DNA from: Calliopum simillimum
Taxonomy: Eukaryota; Arthropoda; Insecta; Diptera; Lauxaniidae
Length of the DNA stretch: 64,000 bases
Assembly (NCBI GenBank): GCA_951812925.1
Contig: OX638371.1
Coordinates: 44,366,101 to 44,430,100, forward strand
Reading direction: 5' to 3'
Shown piece by piece: positions 22,302 through 34,692 of the stretch; positions within the stretch are counted from its first letter, which is position 1; each line of letters starts with the position of its first letter. Made by a program: the position numbers and the translations under genes. The notes beneath the pieces are model-generated. The model made no database searches. It saw nothing but the letters and a program-made list of their open reading frames with translations, and was not told where the DNA came from.

Positions 22302-23290
22302 ATGACACCTACACCAATGCTAACCCGTTTACAGCGTGAGCAGCAACGCTCGAACAATATAAACAGTAAAAGTTCAAGCACACCGAGGCTGTCAAATAGC
22401 AAACAAAATAGTTTTGGTGCGCAGCAGCTTTCAAACATAAAAAACAACAACAGTACAAATACACCGAAGTCTTCGCTTGGCAAACCAAATACATTTGATG
22501 TGCTACTTCTTGCTTTGGAGGAAAGACTAAAATTAAATTCGGAAGAAAATCTTAAACAACTTGAGCAACGTCTAAGGGAACATACCACCAGCTTGGTTAA
22601 GGGACTGACGGAAGAATTAGCTAGTTTTTCCAGTAAATTTGATAAGGAAATCACGTTACTCAAAGAAAAATTGAATGAGAATGATGTGAAAATAAAATTT
22701 TTAGAAGAACAAGTCTCAATTCTTAATCAGCGTTGCGAAAATCTCAACCAGCAGTTAACTGAAGCCGTCAACAACAACAAAAACAACACCAGTGTTGAAC
22801 ATTCTTCGGATGCTATTCTTTTTGGTATTCCATATTCAGAAGGCGAAAATTTGAAAGGAATTTTTAATACAATATGCCTTTCTATAAACTTGATGTCACC
22901 GCAAATTAAAAATATTTTTCGTGTTAGACAAAAAATAGCAATAACTCAAAATCGACAGTAATTGTGAAATATTATACGCCACACGATCGTAACAGGGTGT
23001 TGAAGGCTTTTGGTGTTTATCGTCGGCAATTCAGAAAAGCTGTCAACTTGAGAGAAGCTGGGCTTGAATTTGACAACAATGTCTTCATTCATGAGAGCGT
23101 GCCTGCTGATACACGCAAAATACTCCAAGCTGCGATTGTGCACAAGCGCAGTAAGATCATCTATAATGCGTTTGTTCTGCGTGGCTGCGTCTACATTAGG
23201 TTGGAGAAAAATGGTGATGAGATACCTATTAATAACATGGATGAGCTGGAAAATATCATTGCTGCGATTGGCAGTGACCAAATTACATAA
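22302..23290 (+). pseudogene. CR1-like LINE ORF1 protein
   Basis: This is the RNA-binding ORF1 protein. The ATG at 22302 begins MTPTPMLTRLQREQQ. After a polar region, a long coiled coil runs over LEERLKLNSEENLKQLEQRL to VSILNQRCENLNQQL, with clear heptads, as expected of a trimerising ORF1p. It is followed by an RRM-like part (LFGIPYSEGENL...FRVRQK). One base is missing near 22940, and the frame resumes at about 22964 with VKYYTPHDRNRVLKAF, ending at 23290 with NMDELENIIAAIG. The coiled coil plus RRM order resembles type II ORF1 proteins. Confidence 0.8.
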
Positions 23291-23457
23291 ATTCTTACCA
23301 TATTATATATTATTTAATTTATTATTTAATCCCTTTTATATTATTTGTTCACTAATTTCCTATTTTTACTTTTATAATTTTTTTACTGCCCTTTACTATT
23401 TCTCTAATGCTTCTTGCGGTTGTTGTTTTCAGATGATTCCTGAAATTGTCAGTTGTT

Positions 23458-26268
23458 ATGACTGATTCTTTCTCTGGTAATATTCACCAGGCAATGATTA
23501 ACGTGTTGTGCAAGCAAAGGTCTGGTTTTAATATGGTGCATTTTAATGCGAGAAGCCTTAATGACGTTAAGCTAGACTATGTAAGGGACACCTTTGAAAA
23601 TTCTGCCGTTGATGTTATTTGTATAACGGAAACTTGGTTCCACAAAGACTTAAATGATTCTATTTTAAATCTTAAAAATTTTAAACTTTTTCGAAATGAT
23701 CGAACAAGTAAAAGAGGTGGGGGTTGTGCAATCTATTGTAGGGAAAACTTAAATGTGAAAGTGTTAAGCATGTCCTGTGAATCGGATGTTGAGTTTTTAA
23801 ATTTCGTCATTTATGATAATATAACTAAAATCTTAGTCTCTTGTGTGTATAATCCTAGTCCGAATTGTAGTTTGAATCCATTGTTTAATAGCTTGTCAGG
23901 TTGTGCAATTGACTATGATCATTTTGTTATTTGTGGTGACTTCAACATAAATCTTTTATCTAGTGATAATCTAACTAATACATTCCTTAGCGATTTAAAT
24001 GAGATCGGACTCAGTGTCGTTAACACTAATCTGCCGACGCGTTATGCTAATAATGCGTGTCCTAGTTTACTTGATGTCTTTGTTGTGTCAGACGTCTCAT
24101 CTGTTTTCCTTTTCGATCAATTATCATTCATATCTGATCATGACTTAATTTTTTGCTCATTAAATGTAACCTTCGCTCCTATAGTTAGTAATAATACTTT
24201 CTTTTTCCGTGATTATAAATGTATTAATTTTATGTCTTTGTTCAATGACTTATCCTTTATTAATTGGTCTGAATGTTGGTCACTTAACTCTGTTAATGAC
24301 AAGTTAAAATTTTTTAATAGCAAAATTAGTGAACTATTTGATTCACATGTTCCACTGCGTAATCGTCGTGTTCCCAATGTAAGCTGTCCCTGGCTTACAG
24401 GTCATGTAAAATTGGCTATTAAAAAACGTCATAAAACTTACAATACGTGGAAAAGAAACCCCACTGCAGCTAACTGGGAAGTGCACAGAAGGGCAAGAAA
24501 TTTAGCCAACACAACTGTCAAACAAGCAAAGCGTCAGTATTTTATGCACAAACTTAGCCCTTCTCAGTCCTCCAAAGTACTTTGGAGCAATTTAAAGCAG
24601 ATCGGTATTTGCAGTAAGTCATTACTTGAATGTCAGATTGATCCAGATTAAATTAACAATTATTTTGTATCTGCATCTGCGACAGAAACTACTTTAGTAA
24701 GCAGTTTTGAAAGGGATGCTAATCAAAGTTTCCCTAATCTTTTTGAATTCAGTGGTGTAGGTGAGTCAGACGTCATTTTTGCAGTTAATAAGATTAAATC
24801 GAATGCAATCGGAGAAGATGGTAAATCGATAAAATTTATTAAGCTAATTTTACCATACATATTGAGCCCTTTGACTCATATAATAAATCATTGTTTTACA
24901 TGCTCATGCTTCCCTGATGTCTGGAAAGTAGCGACAATCATTCCTCTCGCTAAAAAAAACAATGCGTGTGAACCATCTGATTTTCGCCCAGTAAGTTTGT
25001 TGTCATGTATCTCTAAAGTTTGCGAAGCTTTAATGGCTGAACAAATTCGCTGTCACATTAGTAATTCAAACTTAATGTCGCCACTTCAATCGGGATTTAG
25101 GCCAGGTCATAGTTGTTCCACGGCAATCGTGAAGATTTTAGATGACATAAGGATACCATATGACGAAGGGAAGATCACTTGTCTTTGCCTGCTAGACTTC
25201 TCGAAGGCATTTGACTTGGTGGATCACTCCTTATTATGTGAAAAGCTGAAGATGTATTTCGGATTTTCTGAAAGTGCAGTCCGTCTGTTGTATAGCTACT
25301 TAGTAGGCAGAACTCAGAGAGTTAAAATTAACACTTGTTACTCTGGGTATAAAAGCTTAACCAGTGGAGTACCACAAGGCTCTGTGCTTGGCCCGCTTTT
25401 GTTTACTATGTTCATAAATGACATATTTAATAAGATTCAGCATGTCACCCTGCATGCATATGCTGATGACCTACAGTTGTACTTGTCGAGGCCAATAGGA
25501 CTTGTTCAAGATTTATGTGCAAGGATAAATGAAGATTTAAACGCAATTGCCACATGGGCTACATCGAATAAACTTAAACTTAACCCACTTAAATCATTTA
25601 TTTTACCTATTTCCAAGACATCGTATTTTACTTCTGATTTGCCTCAAATTCTGCTTGATGGCGTGGCACTAAAAGTTGTTAAAAAAGCCAAAAATTTAGG
25701 GTTCCACATAAACTCTTCATTAACTTGTGAAGACCACATTAACTCAGTTATTAGCAAAATATTTTATACTTTGCGTAACTTGAGAAGATCTGCATCTTTC
25801 ATTCCAGTTGAAACAAAACGGAAATTAGTCCTTCAGCTTATAGTCCCTCTAATAACATATTTCGAAGTCGTTTATAGTAATCTTGACTCTGCATCTCATC
25901 ATAAACTGTTGGTTGCTTTCAATAATGCGGCTCGTTTCGTTTATAGCAAAACAAGGTATGAGCGTATCACGGTATTTGCTAACAAGATTCTTGGGTGTAA
26001 CATCTTGAACTACATAAAGGCGAGAAACTGTATATTCTTACATAATTTGTTACACTCAAAGACACCATATTATTTATATGAAAAACTACAGTTTTCCAGG
26101 TCAAATAGAAATATAAATCTAATCATTCCTCGCTTTAATTACGTAAGCAGCAGCAGACTATTCTTTGTAAATGCCACTAGACTATGGAACTCATTGCCAA
26201 ATACAATTAAAACTGTTTCATCTAAAAACAACTTCAAGCATTTAATCTTTCAGTATTTCTCCTCATAA
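23458..26268 (+). pseudogene. CR1-like LINE ORF2, endonuclease and RT, one stop
   Basis: ORF2 nicks the target and copies the RNA. The AP endonuclease domain shows FNARSLND, ITETWF, GGGCAIYC, ICGDFNIN and SDHDLIF. The RT domain follows from about 24860, with FRPVSLLSC, LQSGFRPGHS, CLLDFSKAFDLVDH, SGVPQGSVLGPLLF and the catalytic YADD at about 25460. A C-terminal stretch ends RLWNSLPNTIK. The frame is the same from 23458 to 26268, broken by a single TAA at 24649-24651 in a position where NYFV follows. An ancestral length of about 936 codons is usual for CR1 ORF2. The first ATG was chosen as start. Confidence 0.9.
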
Positions 26269-26529
26269 TCTTTACTCATTTTTACATTTTATTTTATATT
26301 TACTCTATTTATCAGTATTTAAGAATTTAAAAGCAATGTGATAACTATTTTTAAGATTGTTGTTATAATTTGGTTGTTATTACTATGAATAAGTGGCATG
26401 TTAAAGACTAAGTTCTTCTATGCAAACAATTTAAATCAATAAATAAATAAATAAATAAAAGTTTTTCATATACATATTTTCGCGAGGATGTGATTTCTAA
26501 GACTTTTGTAGCATAGTTCTTAGTTCATA

Positions 26530-26905
26530 GTTCTCGTTACAAACATACCGAATCTTATCTAGCTGCGTCTAATAGTTTCGGAGATATGACGAATTTGTTC
26601 TTAGGCCGTGGCACCGCCCATTTTCACTTTGAGTTCATTTCATCTTATTTGATTTGATTGAATGCCTATAAATTTATTCATATATCACTACTGCGTTTAA
26701 TGCGACTAACATTTTTAAACAGAAAACTCGATTTTTCCAAAATTCAAGAGATTTCGACCCGTGTCACTATTTTGTGGATCAGATGCTGGAAAAAGCGGGC
26801 ATATTTTCAGATGGGTGAATGTATAACCTTTAATTTCGCGTTGAATTTTTTTAAAGGAAATGTGTTCACTAATTTTTGTGTACACTTAACAAAAAAAAAT
26901 TTTTA
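26530..26905. mobile_element. Partial copy of the Transib-like element at 5.2 kb
   Basis: This segment matches the right half of 5219-6402. It includes the ATCTAGCTGCGTCTAATAG stretch, GGCCGTGGCACCGCCCATTT, ATGCGACTAACATTTTTAAA and the subterminal TTCACTAATTTTTGTGT. The terminal CCATAGTG is not preserved. It begins soon after the LINE tail, so LINE insertion or deletion may have removed the left half. Confidence 0.75.
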
Positions 26906-27060
26906 TTGCAATGCAACGTAAACTAAACATTAATTCTTGATTCAAGAAGAAAAAATAAAACTGTTCGACTGTTCTGTAATGTAGTGAACGTTTTTTTTGT
27001 TACGTGTATGGCATACGGCTCGGTTCGTTGAACATGTTTAAAATGTGAAAGAAATTTTAA

Positions 27061-27305
27061 TTTCGTTAAACCTGGTAAAATACTTGAAAGTCCCAATCTT
27101 TGTCATTAAAACCTAATTTAAATTATGTTGATATCTTTTTTCCTCAAAGACAGTGGCGGATCCAAGAGGGTGCAAAAAACCCGTTTTTTCAATATTTCGG
27201 TTAACGATATCTCTTAGAAACATGAAGATATCAATATAATTTAAATAAGGTTTTAAAGAAAAAGATTAGGGCTTTCAAGTGCTTTAACCAGATTTAACGA
27301 ACAAA
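27061..27305. repeat. Small inverted-repeat element
   Basis: Arms of about 80 bp at 27061-27142 (CGTTAAACCTGG, ACTTGAAAG, AATTTAAATTAT) and 27224-27305 (their complement) face each other around an 80-bp spacer. It is non-coding, and no clear target duplication was found. Confidence 0.65.
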
Positions 27306-27425
27306 TGATGTGTTAAATAGTTATATAGCTTAAAAAAAATGGTAAAAAACGATTTTTTTTTGGTTTTTAGGTTAGAATATCTTATAAACTATACACGATG
27401 GAGCAATTCTGAGATCAGGTCAGAG

Positions 27426-28118
27426 GTTGTCTAGTGTTATCATTCAAATGATGTATAAAAAAATTTTCGCTCGTGACTCCTCGACTAAATTTTGAGATAA
27501 CCCCTTTTCTAGTTGGGCCATTTACCCATATATAAAAGAAAAAATTTATTTAACTACACACACCTCTCCTGAACAAACTTTTAGGTTTCCGAAAATATCG
27601 ACGAAATCTACCAACGGGGTACTTTTCTTTCATGCTGATACATCAAAACTATGCAAGAATGAAAATCGGATCAGCTTGTATTCGCGAAATATCGCACAAA
27701 TACATATCCCATAAAAAATAAAAAAAATTAAGAAAAAAAAAAACAGGACAAACAAACATAAAAATAAATATATTTTATGTATTTTGTAATGCTGAATCCG
27801 AATCTGGCCTTAGAATTGCTGTATCTCATACCGTTTTTGAGATATCTTTGCGATATTTCGCGAATACAAGCTGATCCGATTTTCATTCTTACATAGTTTT
27901 GATGTATCAGCATGAAAGAACAGTACCCCGTTGGTAGATTTCGTCGACATTTTCGGAAACCTAAAAGTTCGTTTAGGAGAGGTGTGTGTAGTTAAATAAA
28001 TTTTTTTTTTATATATGGGTAAATGGCCCAACTAGAAAAGGGGTTATCTTAAAATTTAGTCGATGAGTCACGAGCGAAAATTTTTTTATACATCATTTGA
28101 ATGATAACACTAGACAAC
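27426..28118. repeat. Long inverted repeat, about 270-bp arms
   Basis: The left arm 27426-27700 starts GTTGTCTAGTGTTATC and the right arm, about 27846-28118, ends with its complement. The arms differ at only a few bases, including GAACAAACTT against AAGTTCGTTT, and at short length changes in A-runs. The central 145 bp is not paired. It is non-coding and would fold into a long hairpin if transcribed. Confidence 0.8.
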
Positions 28119-28126
28119 AGCCAAAA

Positions 28127-28916
28127 TGTAACATTTTTCAGACCATATTTTCTAAACTAATTTGAGGTCGCTGAGCCCGAAAATCGCATTTATTTTTTTT
28201 TTTTTTTCTAGGGGCCGTTCTCGAGATAATCGACCTTTTCGATTTTTGAGGTTATAGCTCCATTTTTTCGAACATATTTGGAGAAACCCAATTTCGATCG
28301 AATATGTTTTTACACTATTATTGAGAAAAATTCTTAAACTTCCAACAAGTGTATCAATATCTAATATCCGATTCAAATTGGCTGAGTTATTGCAACGAAA
28401 AGTTTATTTTTATACAATAGTAGTTTTTAACACTATTATGAAAATCGAAATGGTCTTATTTCACAAAAACCTTAATAACTTTTTAAAAAATTATCCCATT
28501 TCGCTAAAATTAAACTCCAAATATTTGCAATTAAATACACTATTGAAGTAAAATACAAAAAATACATATTTGTATAAGCTACTGGCAAAAAAACCGTGTT
28601 TAATTTGGCTTAAACACGAAAAAGTGTGAAAAACTACTATAAAAATGAACTTTTCGTTGCTATAACTCAGCCAATTTGAATCGGATATTAGATATTGATA
28701 CACTTGTTGGAAGTTTAAGAATTTTTCTGAATAATAGTGTAAAAACATATTCGGTCGAAATTGGGTTTCTCCAAATATGTTCGAAAAAATGAAGCTATAA
28801 CCTCAAAAATCGAAAAGGTCGATTATCTCGAGAACGGCCCCTAGAAAAAAAAAATGCGATTTTCGGGCTCAGCGACCTCAAATTAGTTTAGAAAATATGG
28901 TCTGCAAAATGTTACA
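28127..28916. repeat. Second long inverted repeat, about 320-bp arms
   Basis: The left arm begins TGTAACATTTTTCAGACC at 28127 and the right arm ends with its near-complement at 28916. Internal landmarks such as TTTGAGGTCGCTGAGC and CGTTCTCGAGATAATCGACC occur in both arms. A diverged relative of the outer arm appears at about 41560-41640. It lies 9 bp from the previous inverted repeat. No coding content was found. Confidence 0.8.
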
Positions 28917-29123
28917 CACACATATTAATTATTTGTAATGTAGTGTAAGTAAACAGAATCTGGAAAAAAATTTGATGTGCTACGACGTTCGATTTAAAAC
29001 GGGTTAAGGCATGCCGCGGCGTTCTCTTATAGACCACTGTGCACCGTGAAGTTTTTAGCCAGATTTTACCGTTTCCAAGGTGCACTACGTGGAGGCAACT
29101 TACATTGCACCTCTTTTTATGCA

Positions 29124-29720
29124 TACCCTCCACCCAGGGTATATTCACTTTGTCCTTCCGTTTTTAACGCAGCCGGCTGTCTGGCTGGCTGGGTGTGCGT
29201 GGAAATACTTTTTTTGGGAAAAATGAGCAAGATAATTCAATCAAATTTGGTACACTTTGATACACGAAGGCTTCAAAGTTAGCTCGTGGGATTAAAAATG
29301 AACGAGATCGGTCAACAAACGCGCCTACCGCAAATACAAAAAATATATTCAAAATGCAACTTTAGGAGTATTTTCACAACGCAACCAAAATACACATAAA
29401 TACTTCGAATTGCAAGCGCCAGGTCTGAGAAAAAACTGGGCGAATTCGGACAAGAGGGCGTGGCACCTCCCATATAAGCAAAAGCTTCAAAACGCTTTAC
29501 TGAAAGCGTTTTTTAATATAATAGAACTAAATTTTACTCAGACACTAAAAACAACAAATGTAAGCTATCAACAAAAACTGGGCTAATTCGGACAAGAGGG
29601 CGTGGCACCTCCCATATAAGTAAAAGTTGCAAAACGCTTTACTGAAAGCGTTTTTTAAGATAATAGAACTAAATTTTACTCAGACACTGAAAACTACAAA
29701 TGTAAGCAAGCTCTCAAAAA
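29124..29720 (+). repeat. Dispersed repeat copy A, truncated
   Basis: It starts TACCCTCCACCCAGGGTATA and contains TTCACTTTGTCCTTCCGTTT. It then has two tandem units of about 140 bp marked by GGGCGTGGCACCTCCCATAT. It lacks the 3' end seen in the copies at 33.1 and 54.8 kb. No coding content was found. Confidence 0.75.
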
Positions 29721-30634
29721 AAAAAGTATGATGTACCAACGCTTACCCTATTTTTTTGCTTCACAGGTTATTGACATCAAGTGCCCCGTTCAAGTACTAA
29801 CTCATCTGATCTCAGTTTCTATTACCCTAATGTACCGCCCTTAGTCAGAAAATTTAATCTCGCAAAATATCTTTCAATTTTTCTTTAGAAAGTATTACGA
29901 TTACTCCATTAGAAACATTTAAAAATATATTTTTTTTTTTTTTTTTTTACCGAAGGTTGAGATCCCCTTTTAAGCTTTTCGACAATTCTTCGGTGTTTAG
30001 AGTCAATACTATTAAAATTAATTCTAATCGAATGATAGCTGGAATAATACTGGGTGGAATTTTTTTTTGTCCGTAAGGTGATATGGTCTAATGAACATCC
30101 AAGTGGTTCCCTTAGACCTTCTCCCTGATCAAAACTAACCAAACCTATACAAGCCAATCAAAATTCTCTCGAAAATTTTCTTATTGGTAGTGTGCCTCCA
30201 AATTTTTAAAAATGTGCAGTGGCGAAACAAGATTGAGAATCACTGTTCTAACTGGTTTTTCTAATATTATGAGAAATTTAGGAGTAAACTTTCGATTGCT
30301 TAATTTTGTTAACTATTGGCTAATTTCGTCAAATAGAAGAATGGAAACCAAAAATAACGGTATATAAACTATAATAAGATAAAGAATATTATTTAGTTTA
30401 TAGCAACTTTTGTTTGTCTTACTTGGTAGTTAAACTAAAAATTGTTCATTTTTAACAAGTCATATGTTTTGCGGAACATATCAGAACATGATAATTTTAA
30501 TAGTAGTTGAGAGTGCCATGCTTCTTCTGCTAAATGATACCAAAATGATAACCAACTTCGTCCAACTCGTATTTTAATTTGGTTTTAGTTAAAAAACTCA
30601 AGATCATATGTAACGAAAATGTTTTCCTGACCTA
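29721..30634. other. No recognised gene; T-tract may mark a retrosequence
   Basis: An 18-base T-run at about 29931-29948 precedes a minus-strand open frame (30157-29909) without a recognised domain. That arrangement would suit the poly(A) end of a minus-strand retrocopy. The remainder is AT-rich and unassigned. Confidence 0.35.
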
Positions 30635-31934
30635 CCCAGGAAAATAAGAGGAAAAAAGAGCTGCTGTTCGAAACAATTCCAAGTGGATTTTTTTCACCGC
30701 AATTGTCTTTATTTATGCATGATAAACAAAGTGTGAAAAGTCCATTGCAAAGTCGCGTGCGCATAAAAAAGTATTAAGGCTCAAAGGTAGCTAAAATCAG
30801 TTTTTTGCAAATATCTCGCTTATGCTAACTTTTACAGAAAAATGTTGGTCACCAATTTTGTAGCACAGGAAATTTCCTACAAAAGTACGTTAGAAGTATT
30901 TGCGTACGACTTCTAGTTTAGAAGATCACTCAATTCAAAAAGTTGTTAACTTTTTAAATTGCAATAACTCTTCAATGAGAAGTCGTACAAACAAAATTAA
31001 AATGCCGTTTGAAAGATAATTTAATTTTCTATATACCGTATACATTTTTTTTTTCGAACGGCTCATGACCTTAAAAATATTCTTGAATAACCGTTGACGC
31101 TTCGAAATTACTGCTTTTTTAAGGATATCTCCGAATTGGTAAGTACCATGATAAAAAGTAATGGGACCAATTTTGTAGAGAATTACAAGATCTATAAAAA
31201 ATAAGCGATATGTGTACACATAGAAGTAACCGTATAGAAGATATTCAATAGAAACCGGTTTTTTGGCATTTTAAGGGTTTTTTTGGAATATCTTCTAAAA
31301 GGTTACTTCTATGTGTACACATACCGCTTATTTTTTGTAGATCTTGCAATTTTTTACAAAATTGGCGCTCAACTTTTTATCATATGACCCTTCGTTTCGG
31401 AAATATCCTTCAAAAGCCAGTATTTTTGAAGTCTTAACGGTTTTTCACGAATATCTTTAAGGCCATGGGTTGTTCGAAAAAAAGAAATTAGTACGCTCTA
31501 TAGAAAATTAAATTATCTTTTAAACGGTGTTTCAATTTTGTTAGTACGACTTCTCACTGAAGAGTTATTGCAATTTAAAAAGTAAGATATTTTAATATAA
31601 ACTCATAGGTAGTATTTCATATCATAACTGTTAACAACTTTTTAAATTAGGTGATCTTCTAAACTAGAAGTCGTACGCAAATACTTTTAACGTACTTTTG
31701 TAGGAAATTTCCTGTGCTACAAAATTGGTGACCAACATTTTTCTGTAAGTTAGCATTAGCGAGATATTTGCAAAAAACTGATCTTAGCGACCTTTGAGCC
31801 TTAATATCTTTTTATGCGCACACGACTTTGCAATGGACTTTTCACACTTTATTTATCATGCATAAATAAAGATAATTCCGGTGAAAAAATTTCACTTGGA
31901 ATTATTTCACAGAAAAATTCTTATTTTCCTGGGC
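30635..31934. mobile_element. 1.3-kb near-complete palindrome with TA-flanked ends
   Basis: The ends are CCCAGGAAAATAAG at 30635 and CTTATTTTCCTGGGC ending at 31934, flanked by TA at 30633-30634 and 31935-31936. The two arms, each about 600 bp, are near-complementary over almost their full length and meet near 31250. Landmarks in both arms are TTTGCAAATATCTCGC, GTAGCACAGGAAATTTCCT and ACTTCTAGTTTAGAAGATCA. It is non-coding. Diverged relatives lie at 34220-34692 and 42590-43580. TA target use suggests a Tc1/mariner-type donor enzyme, by inference only. Confidence 0.75.
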
Positions 31935-32278
31935 TACTTGGCAACGGTCAGCACGTACTGGTGGTGTGGGGTTTTGTTGCCTCAAATGTAGAACGATCGT
32001 TACGATCTGATGTTATGATTGTATGCCCGCCCAACCTTGTGTTCTAAAACTTTTACCTAAAATAAATTTTTTAAGAACACCCACAAAATAAATCTCACCG
32101 AAGTTACTTAAGGTCATATTGTCTTTATTTACTCCATTTTTAATTTAAAAAGAAATCAAATCATAAAGTTTGTTTACATTTAGTATTTTTATATGCATCT
32201 TCAAAAATTACATTTGCACTTTAGCAAAACAAAACAAGGAATATTGCAGTTAACATAACTCATTGAAATCAATGCAAA

Positions 32279-32820
32279 CTAGTAAGGGTGTAAAATTTGG
32301 CCTGGCCAAACATTAAATACCCTACACTGCAGTATTTTTAAAATTTTGGTCATATCGGAGGTGCTACGCTCTCTTGCCCGAGTTCACCGAGTTTTTGTCC
32401 AGAGTTTGGATTTATACTTTTAGTGTCTGAGTGGAAAACGTTTTCAATATAGTGTTTTGAAGCTTTAGCTTATATAGGAGGTGCCACGCCCTTTTGTCCG
32501 AGCTCGTCTAGTTTTAGCTTAGAGCGTGCATTTATAGTTTTTAGTATTTGAGTGAAGTTTGGTTGGATTATCTCAAAAAACTCTTTAAGTATAGCATTTT
32601 GAAACTTTTGTTTATATGGGAGATGCCACGCCCCCTTGTCCGATTTCACCCAATTTTTGTTGAGAGCTTTCATTTATGATTCTTAATGTCTGAGTCGAAT
32701 TTGGTTCGAATATCTCAAAAAACGCTTTCAGTATAGCGTTTTGAAGCTTTTGCTTATATGGGAGGTACCACGCCCTCTGAATTAGTTTAGTTTTTTTTCA
32801 GAGCTTGCGTGTAGGGTATA
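32279..32820 (-). repeat. Dispersed repeat copy B, inverted, 5' truncated
   Basis: This is an inverted copy of the 3' part of the repeat at 33101-33898. It begins with the complement of the 3' terminus (CTAGTAAGGGTGTAAAATTT, then GGCCTGGCCAAAC) and continues through four units of about 140 bp carrying GGGAGGTGCCACGCCC-type motifs. The head region is missing. Confidence 0.8.
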
Positions 32821-32856
32821 AAAATTTAAAACTAACTTTTGTATGTATGTGTGTTA

Positions 32857-34067
32857 GGCCGGGTCAATTTGTTCGGGAGGCAAAAAATTGGCAAAGAGTG
32901 TAACAACAAAAAAATTTATGGATAATTCTAAAAAAACTTTGCCCAAGAAACCATAGCTCTAAAAATAATATCGAGTCGCCGTAAATTCCGTTGAAGATTT
33001 GATGTACTACTTTAAAATATAATAAGAAAAAGAAATAATTAAATTTGTTTTTTTTTTCTCGTTTAATATAAGATTATTAAAAGTATTTGAATTTTTTTTA
33101 TACCCTACACCCAGGGTATATTCACTTTGTCCTTCCGTTTGTAACGCAGAGAAGGAGGCGTGGCAGGTATAGAAAAGTATATATATTCTTGATCAGCGTC
33201 ACCTCCTGAGTCGATATAGCCTTGTCCGTCTGTCTGGCTGGCTGGCTGGGTGGCTAGCTGGCTGTGTGTTGAAATACACTTTTTGGGAAAACTGAGCAAG
33301 ATAATTCAATGAAATTTGGTACACTGCCTCCGTCGTCAAAGATAGTTCGGGGGATTGAAAATGAGCAAAATCGATCAACGGGCACGCCTACCGCCCATAC
33401 AAAAAATATATTCAAAATGCAATTTTAGGAGTATTTTTCACGACAATGCAACCACAATACACATAAGTACTACGAATTGTAAGCGCAAGCTCTGATAAAA
33501 AACTGAGCGAATTCGGACAATAGGGCGTGCCACCTCCCATATAAGCAAAAGCTTTAAAACGCTATACTGAAAGCGTTTTTTAAGATATTCGAACCAAATT
33601 TCACTCAGACACTAAGAATTATAAATGAAAGCTCTCAGCAAAAATTGGGTGAAATCAGACAAGCGGGCAAGGCACCTCCCATATAAGCAAAAGATTCAAA
33701 ATGCTATACTGAAAGACTTTGTTGAGATAATCCAAATAAATTTCACTCTGACACTAAAAACTATAAATGCAAGCTCTGAACAAATTCTGAGTGGACTCGG
33801 ACAAGAGGGCGTGGCACCTCCCATATAAGCAAAATTTTCAAAATACTGCAGTGTAGGGTATTTATTTTTTGGCCAGGCCAAAATTTACACCCTTACTAAT
33901 TTCTTTTTTTATTGTATTTCAAAGTACCACATCAAAACTTCAACGCAATTTACGGCGGCTCGATATTGATTTATACCCATGGTTTCTTAGGCAGGCAAAG
34001 TGTTTTAGAATTTTCCATAAATTTTTTTGCTGCTATACTTTTAGCCGCAAAAAAATTTGACCCGGCC
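32857..34067. mobile_element. MITE with TA target, split by dispersed repeat copy C
   Basis: The ends are GGCCGGGTCAATTT at 32857 and AAATTTGACCCGGCC ending at 34067, with TA at 32855-32856 and 34068-34069. Arms of about 200 bp include GATGTACTACTTT and its partner AAAGTACCACATC, and GTCGCCGTAAATTCCGTTGA with its partner. The insertion 33101-33898 separates the arms. No coding content was found. Confidence 0.8.
33101..33898 (+). repeat. Dispersed repeat copy C, complete
   Basis: It starts TACCCTACACCCAGGGTATA and ends GGCCAGGCCAAAATTTACAC plus CCTTACTAA. The head contains AGTATATATATTCTTGATCA, GTCGATATAGCC and a CTGG-rich run. The body has about three 140-bp units with GGGCGTGGCACCTCCC-like motifs. 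The head resembles a repeat widespread in fly intergenic DNA (recognised from memory, not checked). It has no ORF and an unknown mechanism. Confidence 0.75.
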
Positions 34068-34219
34068 TAGTGTGTGCATTACAATTATGCTACCCTACAT
34101 TTGTATTGTTAGGTAAACATTAACATTTAACTATTTTTCGAACTTAACATTTGTAAATCAAAATTTCTGTTCTATTAAATAACATTAAAAATTTTAATTT
34201 AACATTTTTTTACTTCTAA

Positions 34220-34692
34220 AATTGCGAATATGTACCCTTTAACGAGGAGTCGTAAAAAAAAAATAAAAAAACCTTTCAAAAGATAATTGGATTCTGTATA
34301 CCGTATTACATTTTTTTTTGGAGCCACTCGTGGTCTAAGGGGTATTCGCAATTTTAAAAGATAATTTAATATGAACTTGTACGTAGCATTTACATATAAA
34401 AACTGTGCAAAACTTTTTAAATTGGGTTATCTCCTAAACTATAAGCTACACAAAAACATGTTGTACATCTATACATAGGAAATTTCCTGTATTACAAAAA
34501 AAAAAAATTTTGTGTTAATGTTTGCGCTAGCGACATATTTGCAAAAAACTGATTTTAGCGACCTTTGAGCCTGAATAAGTTTTTATGCGCACAATGGACT
34601 TCAATGGACTTTTAATAAAGACAATTCCGGTGAAAAAACTTCACTTGGAATTATTTCGCACAGCAGCTGTTTTTTGTCTAATTTTCCTGGGC
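34220..34692. repeat. Partial copy of the 30.6-kb palindrome family
   Basis: It shares GCAAAAAACTGATTTTAGCG, ACCTTTGAGCCTGAATAAG, TTTTTATGCGCACA and the right end ATTTTCCTGGGC followed by TA. Only one arm and part of the centre are present. Confidence 0.7.

Larger units (their letters stand above)
21901..26460 (+). mobile_element. CR1-like LINE, nearly full length
   Basis: The plus-strand non-LTR retrotransposon has ORF1, ORF2 (endonuclease and RT) and a 3' end made of AATAAATAAATAAATA repeats at about 26435-26459. A microsatellite tail instead of poly(A) is typical of the CR1/L2 superclade. The 5' boundary is uncertain: two imperfect copies of GAAACCAGTTTTGGCGC at about 21913 and 21954 may belong to its 5' UTR. 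Damage is slight: one frameshift in ORF1 and one stop in ORF2, so it is the youngest coding element in the window. Confidence 0.85.

Noticed and set aside
29909..30157. Processed pseudogene with poly(A) tail
   Set aside because: The T-run is suggestive, but no parent protein or target duplication could be recognised.
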